From positions 114,051,375-114,115,374 of the forward strand of contig CM039462.1 of the NCBI GenBank assembly GCA_022414725.1: 64,000 nt of DNA, written 5' to 3'. This stretch comes from Microglena sp. YARC (taxonomy: Eukaryota; Chlorophyta; Chlorophyceae; Chlamydomonadales; Chlamydomonadaceae). The position numbers and the translations under genes were made by a program. The notes beneath the pieces are model-generated. The model ran no database searches, was not told where the DNA came from, and saw only the letters and a list, made by a program, of their open reading frames with translations. Shown piece by piece: positions 53,299-62,681 of this stretch; position 1 is the stretch's first letter, and every line of letters begins with the position of its first letter.

Positions 53299-53662
53299 AA
53301 TTGGTGAATAGATACTTGTTCAAATGCAATTTATGTTTATTGCAAACATGAAGGAAGTGTAGTTCATTTGGATGTAGTCTGAAGATGTCAACAGATATGA
53401 GGGCTATTTCGATGTCACGTAGACATGTTTGACACATGTTACAAATTGCATGCAAGAAAGCACTTTCCTTCATTACCAACAATCTCCCTGATTCTCCAGT
53501 TGTTCGCATGTGAGGCAGATCAATTTCTATGTTGTTGAAGTCTTCACAGATCTCATTGCACAGACTCACAGGTACATTATAGCATGCTTCACGTGAAATA
53601 ACTCTATCCACATCAGCAACACGTTGAGTGGATGCTTGAATGACCATTCGACATTTGTCCAT
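53276..53662 (-). CDS. Family P member 3, small protein of unknown function
   Basis: A 128-residue frame, close to member 1 over its whole length (VIQASTQRVADVDRVISR, EICEDFN, NKYLFTN). It runs seven residues beyond the usual LNKYLFTN end because the stop is supplied by the 41-bp repeat. The 5' flank is shared with member 1, which indicates a recent segmental duplication. No domain was recognised. Confidence 0.7.
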   Translation of the reverse strand: MDKCRMVIQASTQRVADVDRVISREACYNVPVSLCNEICEDFNNIEIDLPHMRTTGESGRLLVMKESAFLHAICNMCQTCLRDIEIALISVDIFRLHPNELHFLHVCNKHKLHLNKYLFTNYTRRNLK

Positions 53663-53699
53663 ATCGTTGTATGGATGGAGCTGTACAGTTTACAAGGAA

Positions 53700-54270
53700 A
53701 CCCTTTATACAATTTGGTGAGACGTTGGAGTGCCAACCTGGATGGTGCCCGTCAAGTCATCGGAGTGCTCACGCAAACGGCGGAACACTGTCGACACCTA
53801 CTACGTCGCACTCAATCACTCACAGGCCCCCCAAAATACAAAACGAACGAACGCGAGAAGCATCATCATCGTGACACACGCCTCCTCCGCGAAAACGGCG
53901 GAACATGTGTCGAGTCACAGAGCGACTTTCGCATCAGGATATATCGACAGCCAATCTGGGATCACGAGTTGGGTTGCTGCTGAAACCAATCATTATGCGT
54001 CCGTGTATCGGGTGTGTAGATGGTACAGTGAATAATTTATCCCATACAGCTAGGGACATTTGATATTGGGACACCTTATATTTTGGGGATTCTGAAAAGT
54101 TGACCAATTCAAGATTTGTAACCGATCTTGTCAATACAGATACTGTCTTCAGGTGATTGACACAAAAAAATCAAGGCATCTAAAGACACTGAATTTTAGC
54201 TGATCTACCCATTGGGTTCAAGGGTCACCGGTAGGGTGTCCCACAAATTTTGTCTCCGACTGTAAAAAGA
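53700..54270. other. No gene seen
   Basis: Contains two AAACGGCGGAACAxxGTCGA motifs (53773 and 53891). Two GGGACACC sequences in inverted orientation (54066 and 54233) may be remnants of a small DNA transposon. Confidence 0.4.
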
Positions 54271-54274
54271 AAGA

Positions 54275-54681
54275 ATGTCGGCACTGTTCGCTGCCCTGGT
54301 CATCGGGACCGTTGCGGGCACGCTCATCGGCACGATCGGCGCCGGCGCCGGAGCGCTCCTGGTCCCGTCCCTCATGTTCTTCGCCGGCCAGTCCATGCAG
54401 GGCGCAGTCGGTGTGACGCTGGCGATGCAGACTCTCCCGGTGGGGATAGGCGGGGCGTACTTGTACTATAAACAGGGACTCATCGACATCGGGGTCGTTG
54501 CTGCCGTCGCCATCGGCATGCTCGCTGGAATCCTCGGCGGCGGGCTCTGGCGACCTCGGGCGAGATCAGCCCGGTGAAGCTCGAGCTGCTCCTGGGCGTC
54601 GTCCTGGTCGTCCTCGGGGGCGTCACCATCGCCAAGACGCTCCTCGGCTACACCACTGTTCACCCTAAACGGAACAGCTAA
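54275..54681 (+). CDS. TauE/SafE-family membrane transporter-like protein, one frameshift
   Basis: The first 90 codons read as a TauE/SafE (DUF81) repeat. The first helix is followed by IGAGAGALLVPSLMF, GAVGVTLAMQTLPVG and a second helix region with AIGMLAGILGG. After a GGCGGCGGG run near 54545 the frame is lost. Sense resumes one base over with ALATSGEISPVKLELLLG and a final helix VVLVVLGGVTIAKTLL before TAA at 54679. At about 135 residues it is one half of the usual eight-helix family size. The GC content is much higher than that of neighbouring genes, which suggests transfer from bacteria or another GC-rich source. Known members export sulfite or sulfonates; the substrate here is unknown. 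Confidence 0.7.
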
Positions 54682-54774
54682 TGTACGGATGTACGTGCAC
54701 GAATACACTACGCATCCCCAGAGCCCCGCCTCCGTCTCGTCTCTAAAAAAATGTATCAAAAAAAGAGTTTTTAG

Positions 54775-54850
54775 TATCTAAATAACTGAGTATCTATAAC
54801 TGAGTATCTATAACTGAGTATCTATATAACTGAGTATCTAACTAACTTAC
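54775..54850. repeat. ACTGAGTATCTA microsatellite
   Basis: Four to five copies of TAACTGAGTATCTA, directly 3' of the next minus-strand gene. Confidence 0.9.
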
Positions 54851-54857
54851 TGACTGA

Positions 54858-55835
54858 CTAAAGCTGGCTGAGGGTCAGGGAGCAAAGATCAATTGAGAGC
54901 TCGATAGCAGCGAGCTTCTTGGCGAGGTACGCCTCACGCTTGGCGGGAGTCTGGTTCATGCACGCTAGGTGCGCGCACTTGCCAGTGGTGTAGGTCCCAC
55001 CATTGGGGTTGCTTAAGAGCACCTGGTTTCTACCACACGGGTTGCCGTGAATGGTGACAGCAGTGCAGCCCAGGGTGGGGGAATACCCCACGATGGTAAA
55101 CTCACCGTGTTTGGATCCAACAGGAAGCTCGTTCTTTAGAACGGACCCGCGACCAACACGACCGGAGGCCAAGGAGGAGGACAGGGAGCACGTTGAGAAC
55201 GAGCCAGCAGGAGAAGCAGAAGCAGAAGCAGCAGGAGCAGCAGCAGGAGCAGCAGCAGGAGCAGCAGCAGGAGCAGCAGCAGGAGCAGCAGCAGGAACAG
55301 CACCAGGAACAGCAGCAGGAACAGCAGCAGTAGAAGCAGCAGCAGCAGTAGAAGCAGCCGGAGCAGGAGCAGGAGCCACAGAGGGTGAACCATTGGCGCG
55401 GCGCCTTTTACCGCCACTGCTGGAACTCTCCTCCGACATGCAAACGTCCTCGGTGGGGCCGTCGTCCTCTGGGAGGGCAAGGGCACTGGCGAGGGCAAGC
55501 AAGGCGGAAGGAGCAGGAGCAGCAGAAGCAGCAGACGCAGCAGCGACGGCAATAGGGAGAAGCATTGCCTGTAAAGGCTTTTTCTCCCAGGCGGGTTTCT
55601 CTTCGAGAAACTTAGCGTGCGCAATTTTCATTGCGCAGACAGGGTCTGCGAGGCACGCAGGAACGCGGGGAAATGAAATTATCTTGTTGCCCATTTCCTT
55701 CAATTGAGGGATGGTGGGTTTGTCGGATAGCTTCGTTCGGTCCCTCACTTGGACAACTGTCAATATACCGGAATCATTCACGAATGATGTGAAATCGGTA
55801 GACATGTTGTTTGTAGACATGTTGTTGGTAGACAT
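54858..55835 (-). CDS. Low-complexity Ala/Pro/Ser-rich protein with a conserved-looking C-terminal domain
   Basis: A 325-residue intact frame. It starts with a repeated MSTNN. The N-terminal 90 residues contain VRDRTKLSDKPTIPQLKEMG and PACLADPVCAMKIAHAKFLE, which look folded. The middle (about 130-215) is AAPAAAPAAA-type low complexity from a GCAGGA-rich repeat at 55220-55330. The C-terminal 100 residues (KHGEFTIVGYSPTLGCTAV, NPNGGTYTTGKCAHLACMN) contain several Cys that could bind zinc. No family was recognised. Confidence 0.6.
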   Translation of the reverse strand: MSTNNMSTNNMSTDFTSFVNDSGILTVVQVRDRTKLSDKPTIPQLKEMGNKIISFPRVPACLADPVCAMKIAHAKFLEEKPAWEKKPLQAMLLPIAVAAASAASAAPAPSALLALASALALPEDDGPTEDVCMSEESSSSGGKRRRANGSPSVAPAPAPAASTAAAASTAAVPAAVPGAVPAAAPAAAPAAAPAAAPAAAPAASASASPAGSFSTCSLSSSLASGRVGRGSVLKNELPVGSKHGEFTIVGYSPTLGCTAVTIHGNPCGRNQVLLSNPNGGTYTTGKCAHLACMNQTPAKREAYLAKKLAAIELSIDLCSLTLSQL

Positions 55836-55842
55836 GATATCA

Positions 55843-55844
55843 AG

Positions 55845-55879
<35 letters not shown>

Positions 55880-55881
55880 GC

Positions 55882-55915
<34 letters not shown>

Positions 55916-55922
55916 ATTGTTG
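55843..55922 (-). repeat. (CAA)n trinucleotide tract in the 5' leader
   Basis: About 26 CAA units with two interruptions, read on the strand of the preceding gene and ending about 10 bp upstream of its ATG. It is in the untranslated leader if the annotated start is used. Confidence 0.93.
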
Positions 55923-55974
55923 TGGTTTCAAATGAAGGAAAAAGGCGTCAATTTTTTTTTAGCATGGAAAATAA

Positions 55975-55981
55975 TATAAAA
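55975..55981 (+). promoter_or_regulatory. TATA-like element
   Basis: TATAAAA about 45 bp upstream of the ATG at 56023, in the region shared with the divergent gene ending at 55835. Suggestive only. Confidence 0.35.
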
Positions 55982-56022
55982 GAAGAAGAGGAGAATACAT
56001 GTAAACGGAAAACAAAAACAAG

Positions 56023-56325
56023 ATGAAACATACGATAAATACAAAGACATTGACCGTATCTTTACCTATTGGGTTTCACATGGGACTCGAAGAATGGATA
56101 GATTCGCAAACACAACACAGGGACGAGGCAATATACGCCCTGCTCGCACACGGTCTACACGCAGTGCGGACGATACCAACAACATCGAAGGATTATGAGG
56201 GTCGTCGTTCAGGCAGATCGTCGGATACTTATGATCCAAATGACATAAGTGAGGCGGCGCACATCCAGGCGAGCGCCTACAGAGGACCACGGTATGCAGC
56301 CTTTGATAAGGATATCAGATCGTGA
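56023..56325 (+). CDS. Ribbon-helix-helix (Arc/MetJ type) DNA-binding protein
   Basis: A 100-residue protein. A strand, TLTVSLPIGF (residues 9-18), is followed by helix GLEEWIDSQ and a second helix RDEAIYALLAHGL (33-45), the spacing of the ribbon-helix-helix fold. The tail (46-100) is charged and probably disordered. Such proteins bind DNA as dimers and usually repress their own operon in bacteria, phages and mobile elements. A fragment of a second copy lies at 25566-25607. It is transcribed away from the gene at 54858-55835 and could regulate it. Confidence 0.6.
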   Translation: MKHTINTKTLTVSLPIGFHMGLEEWIDSQTQHRDEAIYALLAHGLHAVRTIPTTSKDYEGRRSGRSSDTYDPNDISEAAHIQASAYRGPRYAAFDKDIRS

Positions 56326-56395
56326 GAGTGGTGTCAAGGTAGCCGCCACATATTGGGAATACGAGAAGCTCATATCACATATGGCTACAGTCAAC

Positions 56396-56483
56396 GGAAT
56401 ACTAAAATGAAACCGCTTCGTGTACGGCACGCCATAAGGTGTACCACCGTACACTCCAGAAAGCGGTTTCATTTTAGTATTCC
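56396..56483. repeat. Perfect 23-bp inverted repeat (foldback)
   Basis: Arms 56396-56418 and 56461-56483 are perfect complements (they contain ACTAAAATGAAACCGCTT), and an inner TGTACGG/CCGTACA also pairs. The right arm with its flank is the 41-42-bp repeat seen at 53258. It looks like a foldback element or a recombination site. Confidence 0.9.
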
Positions 56484-56549
56484 GTCGAGTGTTAGAAATG
56501 AGGAAGAGATTCGCTCATTTCAACTCCCAATTCTTTTGCATACAGTATA

Positions 56550-56830
56550 GAATGACAGATTACGCTTCTCTCATCACTGAATATGGATATCACACATATC
56601 GTTACGTCAAGCGAGGGTGCACACAAAGCATTGCAGAAGTTGTGAAAATGGGAGGTGAATCAGTAAATAACATAACAATCAATGTCCAGAGTGGAGGTTG
56701 TTTACTGTTGAAATCAAATCCAACAGTAATTAGCAATGCAGTTTGTGTCGAGCTTGTCGGCGAAAGATATTTTTCCACAAGCAAGATATTGGGATGGCGA
56801 CATCAATATGAAGTCCAAACTACAAGGTGA
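56550..56830 (+). CDS. Hypothetical protein, about 93 residues
   Basis: The likely start is the Met in MTDYASLITEYGYHTY; an upstream Met lies next to the foldback repeat. It contains NNITINVQSGGCLLL and ICVELVGERYF-like strands. No family was recognised. The frame may be truncated, since sense-like sequence (DVQAIELIHSQ) continues in another frame just after the stop. Confidence 0.45.
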
Positions 56831-56963
56831 TGTCCAAGCAATTGAATTGATACATTCCCAAACATGAAATTTCTGGAGTTGCGTTTTTTCCTATACGATG
56901 TCGATGGTGTTCTCTTCAAAACTGTAAAATGCTTCGAGGATTTTGGATAACCATTATGAAGAC

Positions 56964-57230
56964 ATGTCCCACTCAATGCAGTTCCCCAAACACACCATCA
57001 CCAATTTCCATGGGTTTGCATCACAATTTGCACAATTTCCAAACACATGCGATGAGGTAGTCAATTACATGAAGCATGCCACAAAAAACAGTTCAGATTG
57101 GTCTTGGTCTATCGGATTTTATGATAATAGACACTTCTCAATTGACAACTCCCTCAAACATGATCAAATCTGTGTTCAAGGGCGCCGGCATGAAGAACTC
57201 GATGCCATGATTCATGTCACAACCCAATGA
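56964..57230 (+). CDS. Hypothetical protein, about 88 residues
   Basis: The first ATG of the frame is at 56964 (MSHSMQFPKHTITNF). The frame contains FASQFAQFPNTCDEVVNYM and SDWSWSIGFYDNRHFSID. No family was recognised. It ends 17 bp from the 3' end of the convergent RFC1-like sequence. Confidence 0.4.
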   Translation: MSHSMQFPKHTITNFHGFASQFAQFPNTCDEVVNYMKHATKNSSDWSWSIGFYDNRHFSIDNSLKHDQICVQGRRHEELDAMIHVTTQ

Positions 57231-57246
57231 AATCAGTAAGCGGCAA

Positions 57247-59108
57247 CTACTTTCGAGTCGGAGCACCTGCCCCTCTGCCCTTGGAACCCCGTCTCGCACT
57301 GCCCTTCCCCTTGACTGGAGCCTTGTCAGACTTTAAGTCCATCGTCATGCCTCTCTTGCTCAGCTTGGCACTTAGCATCTGGGCTTTGTCTGCCGCTACC
57401 ATCTCGTCGCCATCATCTGCGTCCTCGTCTTCATCTGCACCTGCACTAATCTTATCGAACCCGGACTCGTCCTCATCTTCATCCGCTCCGTCGTCTGCTC
57501 CGGCATCTCCCTTCTTACCCTTTTTGCCCTTCAGAGGCGCGGCTAGCATTGCACCGCACTTCGCCTGCAGGCCTTGCCGGTTGAAGCTCCTGGTAAAGGC
57601 GCTCTTAATCTTTGTAGGGACATTCTTCATGGGGTCCTCTCCCCAATCGTGCTTGGTCTTGAACTTGGTCACGTCAATCACGTAGTCAAACATTTCCCGG
57701 GAGACGCAGTAGTCCTGCATCAGGGTAACACTCTGCTGGATACTACCACTCTCTCCATAAGTCACTAGTGGACGCGTCAGTAGAGTGCGCATGGCTGATA
57801 GGTACTCTAACCGCACGCGAGATCTGCTAGAAGCCATGTGGCCGCTGGAAGCCATGGTGGTGGTGAGTTCTCCCAGCAAGCGTTTTTGCTTGTTTGAGGT
57901 TGAGAAGTTGCCCAACCATGAGGTGAAGCGTGAGTAGTTGTCGCCTGGCCAGAAGGCGTCCCTCCCGCCGCGCATGTTCGCCCCCGGCACAAGGCATGTA
58001 AGCGTGTTGAAGGAAGGCATAAGGCTCCAGTTCATGTAGCGCCGCACAGACGTGTTGATCACATCTCCTGCAGATATGGCCTCAGCTGACTTCGCCACTG
58101 CCCTCATCCGCTGCTCATACAGTTCCTGCGATGACTGGGCGGTGGTTAAGGTAGTTCTCCTGGATCAACAGGGGGACGATGTCGTCCACCATAGCTAGTT
58201 CAGCCGATCTTGAATGCTCATGCTTGAGCTGCAGGCTCTAGCAACTTTCTTGCACACTCGAAAGGAGACAGGTCACTGTCCTTGTCGCATGCCTGGCTGC
58301 CCTTTACGTCATCGTAGGACAGGGTGGTGCGACTAAGACGGACCATTTGCATCTGTCCTAGGATAGAGCGTAGGTCGCAATGGCTCCCTTGGCCAGGGCC
58401 TCCATTGGTTGCATCATTGACAGTCAGCCCCCTCCTTGCGGCAGATCTCCATTATCCTTATCTTGACTTTTGATGTGGGGTGGGTGACCTGAAGTCAAGC
58501 TCCACAACAGTAGTTCTGCAAAGCTTTTCAACTTCTGGTTCCACTTGTCGTTACAGATGCAGATAATGGGCCTTTGAGGACTTGATCGTCTGGATCAGGT
58601 CTTGCCACACCACCACGGTCACCACCAGACATCCCATCAACCTCATCCATTATCAGCAGCTGCTTCTTCATTTTCCCATCAGCTCCCACCAACAGAGATC
58701 GATTGGTTGCCATCTCCTTGATCATGTTGGCCGACTTCCCTCCCATGCCAGATGAGATCTTTGAATCCGACTTGTTACGGGTGTCACTGGCATTCATCTC
58801 CACAGTCTCAATGTTACACTCCTTGGCCAAGATATGAGCGGCAGAGGTTTTGCCGATTCCCGGAGGACCACTAAGAAGCACCGCCTTCTTGGAAGGTCCT
58901 TAGGATTTCTTCCGGTTGCCAGGAGGGGCCTGTGGTTGCTGGCCACGCAGATTTACACCTCTCCAGTTTGCTGAGGCCACATCCTGAGGGTGGCAATCAG
59001 CGTGTTGTTTCCACAGCTCTCTAGTGTTTTTTGTTGGCTTGTACTTGTCCACCCACAGTTGGTAGCCGGCATTACCTGAAGGAGCCTGGACACCAAATAC
59101 TACTTTGT
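57247..59108 (-). pseudogene. Replication factor C large subunit (RFC1) core, intronless and frameshifted
   Basis: From the 5' end, LWVDKYKPTKNTRELW opens the AAA+ module. An in-frame stop near 58900 is followed by the Walker [20 protein letters not shown] and Walker [17 protein letters not shown]. Sense then shifts frame several times through about 58110-58560 (sensor-type [43 protein letters not shown]). A single clean frame (57247-58107) covers the RFC1 C-terminal domain, with YMNWSLMPSF, FTSWLGNFS and LMQDYCVSREMFDYV, and a Lys/Asp-rich tail. RFC1 is the large subunit of the PCNA clamp loader. The BRCT part is missing, no introns are visible, and the 5' end is fused to coiled-coil gene sequence. 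A retrocopy or an element-captured copy in decay fits best. Confidence 0.8.
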
Positions 59109-59240
59109 CCTGGTCGTGCAGGGAATTCCATTGCTCGGAAGTCATGCTTGACAGTTTCGTACCTCAAAGTTGCTTTCTCAAGTGCTTTTTCGCTCAGTAT
59201 CAATTTCATTTATGCCTTAAATTTCGAGCGCGCTCGAGTG
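59100..59240 (-). repeat. Diverged copy of the coiled-coil gene's 3' end fused to RFC1
   Basis: On the minus strand, from CACTCGAGCGCGCTCGAAAT to GGAATTCCCTGCACGA, the DNA matches 30495-30590 with scattered changes. It includes the codons MTSEQWNSLHDQD, against MTIEQWNSLNDHD in the intact gene. The match ends where RFC1 sequence begins. Confidence 0.8.
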
Positions 59241-60110
59241 TGTGAAGGTTGAATGGACTGAACGGGGGGCACTAAAGGCCCGGTATGGTGGGCGGATTTG
59301 CAGCCCCGCCGCTAAAAACGAGTTAAAGCAAAACGCAAAATCCCATACGGCTTTCGATCCTCTCCGGGTCACAAACATGTCAATGGGGAAAACTGTTGCC
59401 ATCCACACATTCCATTCATATTGAGGGGGATACTCAGGTTTTAACACATCTTCTGGTTTGTATGCAGCCAAGACAAACTTGGAAGGTTTGATCGCAGTCT
59501 AGGTTTCGCACAACCCTGTATGCATTTCTACGGCGAGCAACATCACCCTCCTTGATCTCCTTGGGGCATGCGCCACGGTGACTTGCGCATACTCAAAATT
59601 CTCAACGTGATTCAATTAAGAGTAGACTCTGCTCGACAACACACCAACATAAATACTTGAAACTGCAAAGATGAAGGTCCGCATTTCGAAAAAATATAAT
59701 TTACGCAGGAATTTAAGCCAATAAGGCGATTCCCGACTCGGGACAAGTCAATATATTGAGTCAAAAGTAGACTGCATGTCGTATACATCTCACTGGGGAT
59801 ATCTCGGGAATCAATCTCGGTTGAAGTGCACCATTCACAGATTCACTGGACAGTTTGGTCCGAGAGTGTGATTTCGTAGCGCTCGCTCATAGGGCGCAGC
59901 ATGCGCGCAGGGGAGTTGCCTTGTCGGGATCAAGACGCAGGATCATCATTTCTGTTCACGTCTCGTCCAATACAGCCTTTTGAACCAAGGTGTCAATGGG
60001 CGTCGTTAGACCAGTTACTTCACAGGTTGGGGGAATGGGTCGCTGGGTAGGCCTTTTTGCGCGGAACGTTTTTGTCCTAAGATCCCGGTCCTCACAGTAA
60101 GCTGGTACGT
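59241..60110. other. No gene seen; one diverged hairpin 1
   Basis: At 59620-59634 GAGTAG ACT CTGCTC, followed by GACAACAC, looks like a far-diverged hairpin 1 of the module, with pairing kept. Otherwise no convincing coding sequence is found. Confidence 0.4.
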
Positions 60111-60129
60111 TTCAAACGTGTGGGCGGCT

Positions 60130-60350
60130 GATATTCGGCTCGGGCTCGGACTGGGCCTCCGGGCTGGGCTCGGGTCAGGCTCGGGCTCGGGCTCGGACTG
60201 GGCTCGGGCTGGACATGTAGTCAGACTCGGGTTTGGGACTCGTAGTCAGACTCTGAATGGGCTCTGTGAACATAGAAGGTTGGTCCTGTGGTCAGACTCT
60301 GACATGGGGCTCGGGTTGGTCTTAGTCGTCAGACTCTGAATGGGCTCGGT
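60130..60350. repeat. GGGCTCGGACT-type repeat
   Basis: GGGCTCGGGCTCGGACTGGG and related units recur, followed by GTCAGACTCTGAATGGGCTC twice. It extends towards the second gap. Confidence 0.85.
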
Positions 60351-60500
60351 GGGTCGCTGTGCGTCGGACTCATTCATAGACGATACAAGGATTACAATGC
60401 GCGGCTCATGTGCGTTCGAACCGGGCTTGAAGATTGGTGGTAAAGAAGTCTCGACAATGTTTCATCATACCTTTGGAAATAGTCGAGTGAATGAGCGGTT

Positions 60501-61500
60501 NNNNNNNNNNNNNNNNNNNNNNNNNNNNNNNNNNNNNNNNNNNNNNNNNNNNNNNNNNNNNNNNNNNNNNNNNNNNNNNNNNNNNNNNNNNNNNNNNNNN
60601 NNNNNNNNNNNNNNNNNNNNNNNNNNNNNNNNNNNNNNNNNNNNNNNNNNNNNNNNNNNNNNNNNNNNNNNNNNNNNNNNNNNNNNNNNNNNNNNNNNNN
60701 NNNNNNNNNNNNNNNNNNNNNNNNNNNNNNNNNNNNNNNNNNNNNNNNNNNNNNNNNNNNNNNNNNNNNNNNNNNNNNNNNNNNNNNNNNNNNNNNNNNN
60801 NNNNNNNNNNNNNNNNNNNNNNNNNNNNNNNNNNNNNNNNNNNNNNNNNNNNNNNNNNNNNNNNNNNNNNNNNNNNNNNNNNNNNNNNNNNNNNNNNNNN
60901 NNNNNNNNNNNNNNNNNNNNNNNNNNNNNNNNNNNNNNNNNNNNNNNNNNNNNNNNNNNNNNNNNNNNNNNNNNNNNNNNNNNNNNNNNNNNNNNNNNNN
61001 NNNNNNNNNNNNNNNNNNNNNNNNNNNNNNNNNNNNNNNNNNNNNNNNNNNNNNNNNNNNNNNNNNNNNNNNNNNNNNNNNNNNNNNNNNNNNNNNNNNN
61101 NNNNNNNNNNNNNNNNNNNNNNNNNNNNNNNNNNNNNNNNNNNNNNNNNNNNNNNNNNNNNNNNNNNNNNNNNNNNNNNNNNNNNNNNNNNNNNNNNNNN
61201 NNNNNNNNNNNNNNNNNNNNNNNNNNNNNNNNNNNNNNNNNNNNNNNNNNNNNNNNNNNNNNNNNNNNNNNNNNNNNNNNNNNNNNNNNNNNNNNNNNNN
61301 NNNNNNNNNNNNNNNNNNNNNNNNNNNNNNNNNNNNNNNNNNNNNNNNNNNNNNNNNNNNNNNNNNNNNNNNNNNNNNNNNNNNNNNNNNNNNNNNNNNN
61401 NNNNNNNNNNNNNNNNNNNNNNNNNNNNNNNNNNNNNNNNNNNNNNNNNNNNNNNNNNNNNNNNNNNNNNNNNNNNNNNNNNNNNNNNNNNNNNNNNNNN
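60501..61500. other. Assembly gap (1000 N)
   Basis: Exactly 1000 N; the actual length is unknown. Frames crossing it are artefacts. Confidence 0.99.
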
Positions 61501-62330
61501 GGAGAGAGAGATGGGTGGGGTGGGGTGGGAGTGGGGGTGAGAAAAATGATGGGTGATGGGTGAGTGGATGGGTGGGTTTGGATGAGCGGGGAGTGAGGTG
61601 GGTGGGTGGTGGGGTTTAGGAGGCCTACGACACCCAACGCTTTTGGACGTCCCAGTACTTTGGCTCACGTCCACGCTCTTTGGGTCTGTGGAAGGGGTTG
61701 GTGTGGTGGGGTTGAAAGGGGTTAGTGGGTGGTGGGTGATGGTGGATAGTAGGTATGGATGGACTGGGTGGATGAAGGGTGGATGCGAGGTAGATGGTCG
61801 AGCGAGCTACGACGTCCAACGATTTCATGAGGTCCGGTATTTGGCCACTCCAGCCTCTTTTGGGTCTGTGGTAGGGTGTAGGGAGGGGGAGGAGAGGGTG
61901 TGTTGTGGGGGGGTAGGTGGAGGGGGGTGGGGGGGAATGGATGGGTGGGTAGATAGTGGGTGCATGAAGTGGGTGGGTAGAATGGATGGATAGGAGGGAG
62001 ATGGACGGTGGGTGGGTGGGTAGATGGATATGAGGATGGATGGATGGGAGGGTGGAATTAGAGGGTAGAAAGTGGGAGGTGGAAGATGGATGGATGGATG
62101 GATGGATGGATGGATGGATGGATGGATGGATGGATGGATGGATAGACTGGACATGGATGGATGGATGGAATGGATGGATGATGGAATGGATGGATGGATG
62201 GATGGATGATGGAATGGATGGATGGATGGATGGATGGATGGATGGATGGATGGATTGGATGGATGATGGATGGATGATGCATGGATGCATGCATGCATAA
62301 TGAATTGAAATGAATGGATGATGGATGGAT
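61501..62330. repeat. GGTGG/GGATG-rich satellite with two exon-like islands
   Basis: Long (GGAT)n and GTGGG-rich tracts, best at 62085-62260. Two related ~70-bp islands, 61620-61692 and 61803-61872, share ACGAC, TTTTGGGTCTGTGG and the nearby GTGG tract. They may be diverged duplicate exons or old unique sequence between microsatellites. Confidence 0.85.
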
Positions 62331-62379
62331 GGATGCACATGCATGGATTGCATGCATGATGCTGCATTGGATGGAATCC

Positions 62380-62650
62380 TTTCTTGTACCTGCCCCCCCT
62401 CCCCCACCACCCCACCCACCCACAACCCACACCCACCCCACCCCAATACCACACCAAGAACAGAGTGCAAGCAGGAGACCAGGTTCCTTACCTTCATACT
62501 TTTGTCACACCTCACACCCTCACCACCCTCACACCCTCATACCCCCACCCACACACACAGCAACAAGAAACAGATTCAAGCTAGGAGACAGTTCCTACCT
62601 TCATTTCCTTTGTCAGCTTTGGGGTTTTCAGCTTTCTTGTACTGCCCCCC

Positions 62651-62681
<31 letters not shown>

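Noticed and set aside
54066..54240. Small DNA transposon with GGGACACC ends
   Set aside because: Only an 8-bp inverted match, no target duplication and poor extension of the arms.
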